From assembly GCA_944474755.1 (NCBI GenBank), contig OX104123.1, positions 17,860,275 to 17,924,274 on the forward strand: a stretch of DNA of 64,000 bases, given 5' to 3'. Each line of letters begins with the position of its first letter. Position 1 is the stretch's first letter. Under the pieces are notes generated by a model. It worked only from the letters and a program-made list of their open reading frames with translations. It was not told where the DNA came from and did not search any database. The position numbers and the translations under genes are program-made. Source of the DNA: Limnoperna fortunei. Taxonomy: Eukaryota; Mollusca; Bivalvia; Mytilida; Modiolidae. Of the stretch, positions 1-12,446 are shown in pieces.

Positions 1-2330
1 ATTGGCTAAAAAAACTAAACATATTAAGATGACAGAAGAGACCTTATTGGTGCATTCATCAAATATTCGGGCCGTAAATAATCAAGTTTGCTGCATAAAA
101 AGCATTCCTTCCATGCTGCAGGTAACACACTTTCATATTCGAATGTATTAATTCAATGAGGCATGCAATGATTTCTCTTATTTTCAGTTAAATAACACTT
201 ATACCGTTATTTTATTATCTAAAAACTTTAAACAATATTTTATGAATCATATTAAAATGTGTCCAGTGGCTAAATTTAATCTGCAGAATGAAGATATTAA
301 CATGATTAATGAAATACAAAAGTGTAGGTCTGACAGTGTGCAATATAAAGCAGATTGTTACCATGAAGACTTTATTAGAAATAGAATATGCTATTTTGGA
401 ATTTAAAGAATATATGTAAAATTTCATGTAAACCGAATCGTTGTCATGGTTGTGCGAACATAGTACATTGTTTCCAGTCTAATCTAAAAATAGCAATGCA
501 ATCTGACCGACTTTCACGCTTTTTTTAAAACATGTTTAAACCTACAACTAACTAAACGTTGTATTTCCGATATTTTAGTATTCTCAAAGTACATTTTACA
601 TAGATCTAAATGTATTGCCAGTATGACATATATCAACAAATGTACGTAGACGTGATCTAGACAACATGTTCTAAAAAAAAATCGTCAACAAAATGCGACC
701 GACTTTTGCTGACTCGTAATTAACTAAAAATATCACATTAATCTCAAATTATCTATATATTATGCTTTTAGTAATAACACCGCTGCAACTCTAATAATAA
801 TTTTTTTAACTATAATTTAACAGCATTTAATTAATCCAACCTCCGCAACAAATCATGAAACGTTTTCAAACTCGTATCATATGACTGACCGGCTTAGTGC
901 CGGCCCGTTATCAAAATGATGTTTGGGCTTCAGTATCATTTGTTTAAACAAAGCTGTATGACCAATAAAAATGTGGATTGAATTCAAAGTTTTGCTGGTG
1001 ATATAAGCCAGATCTTAATTTTCTTAAAATTAAATACACTGTTATATTTTTTGTGCTCATTGAATAATACAATAATCAAACTCGGTATACTGAAAGCTCA
1101 TATCATTTTTTTCGCCCTGGTACATATAGACAGGACTACCTTTGTATTCTTCAACTCTTTATAACCTTCAATTATATACTGCTCTTTGTTCTGCTCTTGT
1201 TTCTGATCTACTTGTATACCAAATTTCGTCTAATTCTGGTTGGTGTTCGGAATGCGGCCATTTTGAAAATTTCAAAACTAATATGCATAACTAGGAAACC
1301 TAATTATTCACTATGCCAAGTATCATAATGGTCGTATGAACCTTTGTCGGTGAAAAATTCCGGACAAAGTAGTGATCATTAAAAAAGATTAATAATAAAT
1401 ATAAGTTCATTCTACCGAAAAAATTATAGGCTTTCCACATTTTGCAAAAATGATCTTGGTTCTATTGAAATTGAATCTTCTGTTCAAAATTAACAAACTA
1501 AAGAAAACAACCATTAGGATATTTGTCGAAATAAAAAAGTCACAATTGACATAAATGATAATGATCACTGACATTTTGATATTTACATATTTTATGCATA
1601 AAAAAGAAACCATTTATTAGGATTAACAATTTTATATACAAGAAAAAGCAAAATTTCACAAAAAAATATGACCTGGACCTCTTGCATTGTGATCTATACC
1701 TTGATCGAAATTTTCGTTAGAGCAATTCAAAGCGTATTTGTTTAAATGCTTATTTGTTACTGTTGTGCATTTCTGTCTTTTACATTTTTCTTGTGCTATT
1801 TAGAATGTACCATTTAAAGTTTTACTACTATTTACCAACAATATTCAAACATGTTCTTTTAGTAGGGCCAAGTGTTATTGCCATAGCCTCCCTAGAAGAT
1901 CAAATATTTTATATCATGACTTGTATAAATTTATCTTTTATTATGTTACCTCAATTGATGTCGCTCCTGACTGAGGAGTTAAATTTCAAGTTTCTATGAT
2001 CGCTTAGTTCAATGTTGGTGATGGTTATAACAGATGGTGGCGGTAGAGCCAATTCAGCCTTGTCGTTCCATAGACACAACGTTGCTTCAGCTGTTTTCCT
2101 CGCATATCACAATTTCTTGCAAAACGTAATGCACATCCATTTTTTTAGCCAGCCTGAAACGATATGGAAAATGAGGATGCGAATTGATATGCAATATAAG
2201 AAATGTGAACAGAATGTTAACCTGATAAACAAATATAAAAAACAATTTAATACAATTGCAATTTTATAATTGAATTATGTGTGACAATTAAGAAAAGTAC
2301 ACAATGAAATTATGGATACCTTTACAAAGG
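1..2330. other. AT-rich stretch without a recognisable gene
   Basis: I see only short open frames of AT-rich composition, without splice-flanked coding blocks, conserved motifs or clear inverted repeats. The two plus-strand frames at 1,754-2,269 are low-complexity and not supported as genes. The 3' end of the minus-strand gene that follows begins at 2,331. Confidence 0.5.
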
Positions 2331-4658
2331 TTACATTGCTCTTGTGCTCAAGTGCCTTCGTTGGAACTTGTCTGCTGCTCCAAATGTGGAGAGGGATTTC
2401 GTAATGGGAAATACAAATTTCTGTATCCTGGCTTCATCCTCAGGAACAATAAGTGCTGAGTCATTAATCTGTAAAGAAATGAAATTGAATTACAGAAACC
2501 AAATTTGCATATGAGTTGTGACATCGAAACCAACATTTTTAAATGAGCTATTTTCTAGGCGGATTTAAGATACAGATTTGCAAACATTAATACAGCATTA
2601 TAAAATGAATATAAGGAGCAGAAACCTAAAGCACTTCACTTACCAGAGATTTTGTTCTTATTTCAATTCCATATTCATTGGTAACATAAAACAACGTTTG
2701 TTTATATCCATCTTTTTGATCATTTCTTCATTGAATGATTGTGCTTGTATTATCTCTCCATCTTCCATGTGAAAATCCATTACAAAATACTTTTTAGTTT
2801 TTCCTGACCTAGTGTTGATTCCCCTGAATGAATATGGTTCTAGAATCTTGCTTGTGGCCTGGGAAAAAAATGGATATAAATTGGTTTGTGGTTAAAAACC
2901 ATTTTGGCCTAACCCGACCCTTCAGGTTAGCTATTGCCATCATTAAACATTACATGCTTTATGTACAAACAATACAAAAGCAGAACTCACAAATCTATCA
3001 TTTATTTAGATTGGTGTAACATGATGACATATTTTGTCAAAGAACTATTTTAGAGCCTTTAGGTTTCTGAAATTTCTAACGCTCCTGCAGATAAAACATA
3101 ACTTAACCGCAGGAGGCACTACAACTGGCTGGTCCATTTTCTTTGCTGTTACTACATTTTCATTTTCTTGTAGCTCTTTGCTGTTACTACATTTTCATTT
3201 TCTTTTAGCCTGACATTGAACCGTAGTGGGTAACGTGTTTGGAGAGTGCCACGCTCCTTGCACGATAGACCCCCTTTTATAGATTTCGAATAAGAGTAGG
3301 CTCATTGTAGCCGCTACAAAAGGCTAAATTTTCCGCCCCTAGCCAAAACTTCATTCTTTTCCAGTGGCAGTCAAAATTGTATTCCCTGTGACCCATCCCA
3401 CCCCCAACTATATATTTGTAATAAAAGAAGAATATAATTGAATAATTCTTGTTATCATTTTATTTGGGCTCCTTCCTGATATGTTAATTATAGGTATCAG
3501 ATTTTGGAAAGTGGAATGATTATTTCTTTTCATCTGAAAAAGGGGCGCGAGAACAGAAATAAAATATAATAACTCCTTCAGATCCTAAAAACACTTTTTT
3601 ATGAATGTAGCTACAGATTAGAATAGTCTTAGTGTACTGTTGGAGTCTTTGGGGTGCTATTATGTGGTGTTCTTTCTTCATCTTGTTGTTTTGAACTTGA
3701 TTGCATTTCGGTTGATCCTTTATAGCTTATAGGAGTGCTCTGTTCTGTGTGAGATGTAACTCTCCTATTTGAAAAGTGTGTCTTTGGTTCAGCTGGTACT
3801 GGTGAAATGCTTCTAGGATGTATCTAGACAGTATAAGACAACATGATATCAGTATTTATGTTTCGTTTCAGAGTTCACCAAAAGTACAAATTTTACAGTC
3901 ATGCTCTGAAATTATTTAAAAGAAGACTTAATTTTGATTCACGACTGCAAAGCCACACTTCAAAATACACTGTGCCTATTCTTCATGATATTTATAATTA
4001 TTTATCAAACCCCCCCCCCCCCCAAAAAAAAACCACAAACACACCATAATGCTAAGTACAATATTGGATAACAAACTTTTTTCTAGTAGCGCTGACAATT
4101 CAAAGTTTATATATATAACATGAAATAAAAGCCATTGCTATATAATATAAAATTTCTTTGAAAAAACTATTCTCTATGAAACAAGACAGGAGAAGCCCGT
4201 AAAATCCTTAAAACCCGATGTCAGATCTAAGCTCAGCAAGTGCTCCTCAGAGAGAGGAGGAAGATACCCGCACAGATCAGTATCATTATGTCCCCTTTCA
4301 ATTTGGCGGATAACATGTGTTTTGGGTGTGAATTTTCCATTACTCGAAAGCGGTCGACAAACTTTAAGATAAAACAGAATTGGATGTTTTTCTTAATATA
4401 TACCTGGCGTAAAGTACCGTCATCTTCAGATTCAACACTGTTGGGTATAAGAGAAATATGTGTAGAGTCATCTGTATCTTTTGTAACCATTACTGGCAGG
4501 TCTGGAATGTTCTTTAGAATTTCATCATCTGATATGTCTGATAATTCGCTAGACATAATGGTTCTAATATGGAACTTATCTGATATGTCTGATAATTCGC
4601 TAGATATAATGGTTCTAATGTGGAACTTATCTGATATGTCTGATAATTCGCTAGACAT
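2331..4658 (-). CDS. small four-exon gene of unknown function, one frameshift
   Basis: Not a family I recognise. Four minus-strand blocks join in a consistent frame: 4,404-4,658, 3,638-3,823, 2,644-2,858 and 2,331-2,468, the last ending in TAA. Each junction has an AG acceptor and a GT donor (GTATAT, GTACAC, GTAAGT) and all introns are phase 0. Exon lengths 255, 186 and 138 are multiples of three; the 215-nt third exon is one base short, with the frame switching at an A5 run near its middle. So it is either a recent pseudogene or carries a sequence error. The product is about 215 residues: an acidic Ser/Asp-rich N-terminus with a 17-residue unit repeated (MSSELSDISD...), a Ser/Thr/Pro-rich linker containing HPRSISP and KTPT, a more globular part, and a basic end (FQRRHLSTRAM). 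The donor after exon 2 is weak. The start could be any of three in-frame repeat ATGs; 4,658 is the most upstream. Confidence 0.5.
3232..3430. repeat. dispersed repeat fragment shared with 54,170-54,350
   Basis: The stretch AAGAGTAGGCTC, followed by GCTAAATTTTC, recurs with similar spacing near 54,206-54,250. It resembles tails of abundant mollusc interspersed repeats. Boundaries are not clear, and it lies in an intron of the small gene at 2.3-4.7 kb. Confidence 0.35.
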
Positions 4659-4681
4659 AATGGTTCTAATATGGAACTTTA
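4529..4681. repeat. three tandem 51-bp units (coding repeat)
   Basis: Three nearly identical 51-bp units start at 4,529, 4,580 and 4,631. Because 51 is a multiple of three, the minus-strand frame is kept and yields repeats of MSSELSDISDKFHIRTI, each beginning with ATG. The opposite strand is also open, a by-product of the repeat. Confidence 0.85.
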
Positions 4682-4734
4682 ACTGGAAACACTACATGAA
4701 TGGTGATGTGACATCAATCGATCTTTAAAAAAAG

Positions 4735-6370
4735 GCGCCGAGGCTTGACACTGATGCAAGATAAGAAATATAGATGTCTATTGGATGATGTCCTTAATTG
4801 GATTCCAGATAAAGCGTGCACGTGATAAATTCAAACTGCGCGGAATGCCGATAAAAACCAAAATGTGTAAGTATATTATGTTTTAAAGTTATTCTAATTT
4901 ATTTTGTTTAATTTTGGATGACATTCTTTCATCATAATGAAATAATTCATAAATAATAATATAAATTAATAAATATAATTGTCTATTTCCTAACATTTTT
5001 TCTCAGTATTAAAACTGATAAACGATAGTTTATCTTTTATTCAACCATAATTTGGTAACTGGGTTGGGAAAAGGGGGGGGGGGTTTGTGAGTATTAATGA
5101 ATGATAAAGTAAACCAAATTTTATCCTAATGAGAAAATCGGAAAATATTACTATGTTTACTAGAAAACATAGTAAATCAGGAGGTTCCTATGTCCAATAC
5201 TTAACTGTGAAAACCTTAACCTTACAGAATGTAAAAGGGGCTGGGGAAATATAACTTTATTATTGTTTCATCAGGTGACAAACTTTAACAGAATTCTGAA
5301 TAAATAGAAAACTATAAGTACAGAATTACATAAATTGATTCATAATTTAGCGCTGACCAAAATCTTAATTCAGATTTAGAATTGTCAGTGAAAGTCCGAA
5401 AATCTGTGTAACAATTTTGACTATTCTCTAAGAAAACGTCAAAGCATAGACAAAATTCCTAATCTGTTCTCTGTTGTATACAGCTAAGACAAAACTAGCG
5501 AAAGGACTCTTGGCAATCGGAAAAATATCTGCTTTTATAGTGCCAGAGATCGTCGGGTGAACGATCGGGGGTTCAGCCAATTCGCCGGGACAACCATCGG
5601 GCGAAAGATCAATGGGTTATAAAAAGTCCCCGATAATAATAATATTACGTCTTACTGCAAAAATATTATCTCTACGGAACTTCAAAATGTTCCATTAAAA
5701 GTTTTCAATTCATTTCTATAATCTTTTAATTTACAAAATATATAAAATTCCAGTTACAAACGAGTAGGTATTCCTACTCCAGCGTTCGTAGTTGAAAAAA
5801 TACACTGTCACATTAGGTCACACACGGTACCAAATTCCATATATGCGTATATATAACATAACAAATATGTCGACATGCAGTACACAAAAGTAGACAGTGG
5901 CATATCGAAATCAAAATACTCTTGTATGGGTTGAACACCGGGAACACTAAAATAAACTACCGAAAGCTAGTATTATTTGACCAAAACAATTGGTAAGCGT
6001 GACATTTATAAAATGATGTAAAAATTGACTTGTCACGAGAAGTGAATGTAAAACGCGAAAACCACGTGTATATAGAGCAGCCATAGTGTTACAATATCAT
6101 TGACATAGCAAATTTACAATTATATATATTTTTTGCATGCCCGACTTCAATGCATATCGCACGGTGTGTATTTATAAGATGAAAGAAATGTGAAACAGTG
6201 TTTTAAGTCACATAAAATTAAAGATCGACACTGTGATGGTAAATTGATATGCAATTTGGACGAGAAGTAGAAAAAAGGTTTTTCATCCCGTCAAACACTA
6301 CGGTGCACAGTATCCAGATACAAATCAAAGCTGTACAGCCTGTACGAAGAAATAGAAACTAGAAAGCCAG
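4735..6370. other. intergenic, no gene seen
   Basis: AT-rich sequence with homopolymer runs (a G9-10 run near 5,075). The segment at 5,545-5,625 is GC-richer with several ATCG(T)CGGG-like words, but I could not resolve an element boundary. Confidence 0.45.
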
Positions 6371-6379
6371 GAAGAAAAC

Positions 6380-7206
6380 CTTCAAAATTTCATACAGGAG
6401 GACATGTCGGCCTGAGTCAGACTCCCCAATAGCTGCTGCAAGTAAGCGCAAAATCATCCTCAGTGGTAACATGCAGGCACCAGCAGCCTCCAGTCTACAA
6501 AGAAGATCAAATGAATTGTTGAGTAACATTGTAAATATTAAAAAAATGGACATGAAAACCCAAGCCATCTACACCGCAACTGAAAATATAACAACATAAA
6601 ATAACATTTTAACCATATAACCATAAATGATAAAAACAAGCTCTGTTCACAACAGTTCAGTCTTACAGTGGACCTTGACTCAGGCCGACCACATGTAGAG
6701 TACTCAGAAGAATGCAGTGCTAACATTCCTATGGTAAAAAGCATAGGAGAAGAGTACACTTGGGCCAGGGAATGCCTTTTAGACTTCAAGCAAGACAACA
6801 TTGAGGTAGAATACCTGGTAACAGAATGTCAGTAAACCTATTCTTGTGCCGTTCAATTAGTAGCAGTCGACAATTCTAAATATGGCTTAACTTCAGAATC
6901 TTCTCCACGTACATATCTTGACTTGTCTACACCAATCTTATTCAAGTCGGTAGCATCTTCACAGCATGGATCACCTCATTTGCCTGAATATTCATATCCA
7001 TTTTCGCATGAAAATTTCTACGCAGGCGTGAGGATTCATTTTCCCCGAATTATTTTCAGTCTTTAACGGATTCTTATTCATCTAACATGTCTTACTACAG
7101 CCCAATGAATGGTTATAGACCATGTACTGATCCTCCAACTAGTTCCTTTATAAACAGTGCTCACGACTCTATTTTAAACCGTGCTGCCAGGAGGTTGAAG
7201 TTATAA
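6380..7206 (+). pseudogene. decayed exons of an unidentified plus-strand gene
   Basis: Three coding-looking blocks lie on the plus strand. The first, from about 6,395 after an acceptor-like ...TTTCATACAG, reads RPESDSPIAAASKRK and then a Gln/Arg/Ser-rich stretch with LQRRSNELLSN. The second, from about 6,655 after CACAACAG, reads VEYSEECSANIP, GEEYTWARECL and DFKQDNIEVEYL. The third spans 6,830-7,206 in two frames, with NSKYGLTSESSPRTYLDLST and SYYSPMNGYRPCTDPP, ending LNRAARRLKL and a stop. Codon use and composition look coding, but the frame changes inside the third block. I do not recognise the family. Confidence 0.35.
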
Positions 7207-7261
7207 AGTAAAGATTGGATGCCTTCGAAAAAGAAAACCCAGAGGAAAATGAGGAATTATA

Positions 7262-7375
7262 GGATAATTAATTGGGCGGAGTGAATATCCAAAATATGAT
7301 CACGAGTGCCGCATAACGCATCTGATTAAACGAGTGCGCATATTTTGGATATTCACGATGCCCAATTGATTATCC
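7262..7375. mobile_element. 114-bp near-perfect palindrome (MITE-like)
   Basis: The left arm starts GGATAATTAATTGGGC and continues TGAATATCCAAAATATG. The right arm is its inverse, ending CCCAATTGATTATCC. Arms of about 37 bp with few mismatches flank a short loop. AATTAT-like sequence lies on both sides, so a short target duplication is possible. Confidence 0.65.
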
Positions 7376-8054
7376 AAATTATTATGTAGATCAAAATTGT
7401 TTTCGTAAAATTGTAATGCTTAATCCTAAATTTTGTGAACGGCGGATGAATATCTGTCTAGTACAAAACCAACTGCAACATGGCCGCCCTTATCTGGATC
7501 AGGACGCCAGCTAACTAATATTTCGTTCTGAAATAACAAATAAGGATATTGTCACGCTAAATGACATGTTATAGGATATTGTTCTAGCAGGTTCCGGTCT
7601 ATTAGTGAACAATTATTTTAGCTTTTGTGTTTTGATCATCGAAAGACACTCACATGTGACCTGATGTGTAATCGATTGTGTTGTGTAGTCACGCAACGTA
7701 TGTGTAGTAATGGACAATTTGGTTGAGAGCCCAATTATTTGTTATTAGCAAAACCATTATGATGATAAGAGCCGTAAACATCACCAAATGTAATTCAACC
7801 TCGAGAATTCTATTTTAAATTGAAATGGTAAGTTATCGTTGAAATTGTGCAAAACATTGCAAAATAAAAGCATGGCAGACATTCATTTTCTATTTGGAAT
7901 TTTTGTCATAACTTGCATCGATTCTTTTTCAAATTTAGAATTTAGTTTTATTACCCCCCTCCCCCCAAAAAAAAAATTACAATAAAATTAAAAAAAAAAA
8001 TTGAGATTTCAAAAAATGAGATATTTTACTGTACTTGGAAATCAAAGATGGCTT

Positions 8055-8230
8055 GTTTGTTTGTTTGAACTGTGTTTAACGCCACTCTCAGAAATTTTTC
8101 AGGTATATTGTGGCGTCAAGTTTATATCGCGGGAGGAAGTTGGAGTAGCCGGAGAAATCCCAGACCTTTGGTAGAAAAACTGACAATCCTGTTCAAAGAT
8201 GACAATTGCCAGTGTAGTTTTTACCAAAAG
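8055..8230 (-). repeat. SINE/LINE-tail-like dispersed repeat
   Basis: On the minus strand this reads as a mollusc-type repeat: a part with CCGG and TACTCC-like words, then GCTGAAA-like and GGCGTTAAAC motifs and an AAAC/AAAC-rich tail (the plus strand begins TTTGTTTGTTTG). Related tails occur at 36,030-36,150 and 53,565-53,640, both plus strand. Confidence 0.5.
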
Positions 8231-8418
8231 ATAATCGCATGTTCTGAAAAATAAAGTATAAAAGAAGATCTTTAACAATTTTAATATTTGTTACATGTAT
8301 CAACTCAATTTCATGAAATTATAGAGTTTTATCTAAACTCAATTAGAAATGGTATATCGCACTTAAGTCTTGGTTATACAGTCAAGAAAGATTCAGTCCG
8401 ATTCAGAGTCACTGAAAT

Positions 8419-9886
8419 TCAACGGTAAAATACGTTTATAAATTTTTTCCTTGAAGGTTCCATTGCCATAGGATTATGATGTTCACCACTGCCCGTGTAT
8501 GTGATGAAATTGAATGTTGTAGTTCCTTGGAAACAGGAGGACATTTTGATTTGTGTTGACATTTGAGTTGATGACGGTGCATTAACAGCAGCAAGATTTT
8601 GTTGACATTTTGGAGATTGAAGTGCCAAAGGAACTGACGACTGAGAAGAAACTGTTTCGTTTGACATTTTTTTTATTATAACATATGTTACCAGAAGTGT
8701 CACTCAAAACATTGGAGATACTTTTTTGATGGTTTTCATTCATCCGGGAATAGCTATTGATGCATGCTACATTCCTGTGTCCACTAATCTGCATGATTTT
8801 TGCATTTTCAACACCTTTATCTTGCAGTTTTTGAACCATATGTTTTCGTGCGCTGTGATTGGTCAATTTACGATTTGGAGCAATATCAGGGCAGGATTTT
8901 ACAATTTCTTTAACAAGACCATAAATATGATTAATTCCCATTGCTTGCTCCTTAAATCAAGCTCTGTTTAGCTACACATTTGCAATGTGATTTATAGAAA
9001 GGAAAAAAGGAGATTCATCAGTGTTCATTTTATCAGGCCTTTTGCTTCTAAATATGCGGTAAGCATTTACAGGACAGCGGGATGAATCAATGTGGGCCCA
9101 GGCTTTTGCTGTAACTTTTCGAAGGTCATTAGGATTGTGCCCTTGCCTTGTTTTTGTTTGTCTTTCTTTTTTATGGTATAGGAATTAATGACCAGTTGAA
9201 TCTTTCCCAATGCTGATATCCCCTAGCTTAAGATCCTTCTGTTCTTTACCACTCTCATACCAAAATGTAAACTGAATGTTAACTGCAATAAATTAACCAG
9301 GGGAAGGGGGCATGTACACCAAGTAATTTATTTTCATACAGTTTGTCAATATCTGTTAATTCATCAGAAGCATTTGTTTCCTAGCCCCATGCATTTCAGT
9401 TGTTTTTGTTTTGCTTCAAGGACACGTACACATTTTTCAAATTCAGATCCAGAACTTAATCTAAATTTTGAGTTCTTCTCTTTCAAATAACGGTCAATGC
9501 TACACATGAAACACTTTAAAGTTGAAGGCTCGTACTCTGTACCATCACGCTTTTTAACTGACAAGAGGAATGTGCTAAATTGCTCATTTAATTCTTTAGC
9601 AGACAGATGTTTCTGTATTCTCCTCGATTTTCCAGATAGCTTTTAAATAATGAGACATTTGACTGAGTTTTCTGTTTTGTATTAATATTTTGGTTCTGCT
9701 CTAGAAAAGTGTCAATGTCATAAGATATAGATTGGAATCTGGAATTTCCTAAAGCCTGGGCACCTGCTGATTCTGTGGAATGTATTAAGCCAAATTCGGT
9801 AATTCAATTTCCTCCAATTCATATTCCTTATTCTCCAAAATTTGGCTAACAATAGCACTGTTATATGTATCAAGGTAATCAGACAT
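8419..9886 (-). pseudogene. Crypton-type tyrosine recombinase, frameshifted
   Basis: Pieces in order along the minus strand match a full-length tyrosine recombinase of the Crypton-derived type. They are a start at 9,886 (MSDYLDTYNS), an N-terminal helical part with KELNEQFSTFLLSVKKRDGTEYEPSTL and KQLKCMGLGNK, and a block with HFGMR (the first catalytic Arg). A later block has RCPVNAYRIF and SPFFLSINHIAN. The catalytic core follows: LTNHSARKHMVQKL (His-x-x-Arg), QISGHRN (His) and NSYSRM (Tyr nucleophile). The tail SSCFQGTTTFNF ends at 8,419. These enzymes recombine DNA through a phosphotyrosine link. At least five frame changes or stops interrupt it (for example near 9,790, 9,600, 9,370, 8,960 and 8,640), so it cannot encode an active protein as it stands. 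Family assignment is by remembered motif order, not by a search. Confidence 0.75.
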
Positions 9887-9889
9887 TTT

Positions 9890-10600
9890 TGTAGTTTTGG
9901 AAAGCAGACCTCCTTTTTTTTAATGTAAAAAGGGGGATTTCATTTGTATTTATTGGAGGCCTGAATATGTTTGAATATACGTTATTGGAAAGAATTCTTT
10001 GACAAGTGGTAACAGGAATGTAGCAGCATTTATGAATTGTTAATGTATTTGTTTTCTATCACAATAATAAACTTATCGGCGAAAGATCGCGGACTATTCA
10101 TCTACTTTTTTATTCATTCCGTTTTGTTGTATGAAATGTTTCTCCATTAAAGGAGAACAATATTTATTAAAATACCATGGGTCATCTACGACTTCCTGTA
10201 CAATTTCTTTGTTATAAAATTATTGAAACAGGAAATTAATTTAAAGGGCTCAAGTACACAGTCACACGCTTTAGTTAAGTTATTTAGGTCAATTGTACAA
10301 TCTACGTGTGTGAAAAAAGTAGTCCCAAGTGACATTTTGGAGGGAAAAAACTCGAGAGTGAAAATAAACGATAATTTTCACATGTGATTTACCGTGACTT
10401 CTGTCACTCGGAAAATTCAATATATCATCTCTCTATCTATATAATAAGGTAATTTATTTAATGTTTTGTTTTTAAAGATCAAGAACGGTCATTATATGCA
10501 AAACATTCATTTTACTATAATTACAAATATTTTACACTCGACAGTGTTAAAAAAATATGAAAGCCACATATACATCAATCTTGTAAACATATGTGTAAGG
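9890..10600. other. no gene seen
   Basis: AT-rich sequence upstream of the recombinase pseudogene; no coding block or repeat boundary could be supported. Confidence 0.4.
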
Positions 10601-10790
10601 GTTTTTCCAGAATTCAATATGAGGGTCAGAGGAGGGGGGAAGGTTAGGAGGTACTTCTATTACATATATGTGTTTAAACAATTTTGGTAAGAATCAGTAG
10701 TGAAAAATCAATTATTATTTCTTGGGCGGTCAATGATTCTTAATTTTCATGGTAATTGGCGGATAAGTTGAAAACCACATCTTTTACACT
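10600..10790 (+). repeat. diverged copy of the TTCCAGAATT element
   Basis: Contains GGGTTTTTCCAGAATTCAAT near its left end, then a G-rich stretch with GAGGTACTTCT and later AAAAATCAATTATTATTTCTTGG. The same order of motifs occurs in the better preserved element at 11,511-11,826, so this looks like an older copy. Confidence 0.5.
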
Positions 10791-11447
10791 TTAATTTAGA
10801 TTACAAGTGTTAATAGGATAGTTTATTCAGAACAATTAGACTCATTTAACTAAAGATTGGTAAACAAAATTATCATCATTTACAGAGTAAAAAGATCATT
10901 TGTATTATGGACTTCTATTACTGCCAAGGTTATCCAGATTTGCTCTGTCATTTACTAGACATCCGGATTGTGTTTTCTTAAATAACAGTTTAAAAACCAT
11001 GGTTTATAACAACAAGGGATACATGTATTTACATACATACCTCATCCATTCAGGCATGATTTTTTGCCACTTTTGTCAATCCAAATTTTATCATTGTAAG
11101 TACGGGCTTTTAAAGTGAACATAAATGATTTTCACTTTTTTAATGACCTGGCAAAATTATGTAATATCAAGTACATGTGTATTTTTTTTAGGTCCAGAAG
11201 ACTGACTGTCAAAAACTGACAGTCCTAATGCATGTAATGACGAGAATTTAGTCCATAGAAAAACCATGGTATGTTGCAAATATATCTGTATGACTGAAAA
11301 AAATTGACATCTAAAAAAGTTTCGTTTTAGAAATGTGTTAGGAACAACAAAGCACTTGCTAACATTATGCAATGTTACTTGCAGTGCTTAGAAAAGCACT
11401 GGATGAAACAGTACATCGATATCTTGATATGATACATATCGATTTTT

Positions 11448-11698
11448 TGACAACGATACCACTACACAGACAAAAATAAAATAACAAAGTTCCAAATGGT
11501 TTGGTGTGAGGGCTGTTCCAGAATTAATTTTGCAAAAGGGGAGGGGGGTCATGAGGCACTTCTTAATATATTTGACAACGATACCAATACACAGACAAAA
11601 GTAAAATAACAAAGTTCCAAATGGTTTGGTGTGAGGGCTGTTCCAGAATTAATTTTGCAAAAGGGGAGGGGGTCATGAGGCACTTCTTAATATATTGT
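11448..11698. repeat. 125-bp tandem duplication
   Basis: TGACAACGATACC at 11,448 recurs at 11,573, and the following ~110 bases, including TCCAAATGGTTTGGTGTGAG, GGCTGTTCCAGAATTAA and GGTCATGAGGCACTTC, are repeated almost without change. The copies differ by a base or two, so the duplication is recent. It includes the left end of a small inverted-repeat element. Confidence 0.9.
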
Positions 11699-11826
11699 TA
11701 TGGTAGGTGGTGGGTATTTGAGATATATTTTGGAAAGAAATAATAGTAAAAAATCAATTATTATTTCATGGTTGGTGGGGAAATGGTGCCTCCAGACCAT
11801 CCCAGACATTTAATTCTGGAACAACC
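11511..11826. mobile_element. small non-autonomous TIR element (MITE-like)
   Basis: The left end GGCTGTTCCAGAATTAA (11,511 and its duplicate at 11,636) pairs with TTAATTCTGGAACAACC at the right end (11,810-11,826). That gives about 14 bp of terminal inverted repeat. No coding content. The true left end of the original insertion is ambiguous because of the tandem duplication. Confidence 0.6.
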
Positions 11827-11829
11827 GTG

Positions 11830-12270
11830 ATGGGCATAGAAAATGAATAGAACAAGTGAGCAAAGTGTTTTAAAGCACGGATCCATCATTCCGAAACTGT
11901 TAATTTGTCTTTAATCTTGATGTTGACACATTTTGTGATCTTATCAGAAATCATTTCTATGTCATTACGCAGATGCACTTCAAATAATGTTAAAGACCAC
12001 TATCCCTTACTGGATCGAAACCTCGTTAAATTGCACAATGCACCTAAATTGAGGTATGTATGTAAATGTCAATCGTAATCAATAATAAAGGGAACAGTTT
12101 GACTCCTATTCAAAACTATTTAAGATCTTTCTAAAATGTCGGAGGTTTATTAAATTTTTTCATGGTAATATTACAAAACCTTTCCAAGTTAGGTCCTCGC
12201 GATTTTACCTCATTTCCACTTTGATTGATATGTTTATTGTTTTCCATCATTGAAAAAAGTCTTGATATTA
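11830..12270. other. no gene seen
   Basis: AT-rich sequence; no coding block could be supported. Confidence 0.4.
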
Positions 12271-12272
12271 TA

Positions 12273-12446
12273 GGCTGAATGGGAGCAGACAACTAAGGCA
12301 TCATCGATTTCGGAAGCTGCCAACGATTGCTAAAATAAACCTTTACAATCGATGAACTTACTAAATGTTCAGTTACGGGATCTAAAAGTGTTAAGGCAGA
12401 AAATAAATCTGGACTTAATGAAGGAACAAGGGCCCATATTGAAGGT
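12273..12446 (+). pseudogene. possible isolated exon, unidentified
   Basis: After an acceptor-like TATTATAG, a short block reads in part DELTKCSVTGSKS and NKSGLNEGTRAHIEG before a donor-like GGTAATAA. The frame changes inside it. It may be a leftover of a transposon gene; weak evidence. Confidence 0.25.

Noticed and set aside
4240..4728. Plus-strand 162-codon frame over the 51-bp repeats
   Set aside because: It is a shadow of the repeat on the opposite strand; the minus-strand frame has splice signals and phase-consistent exons.
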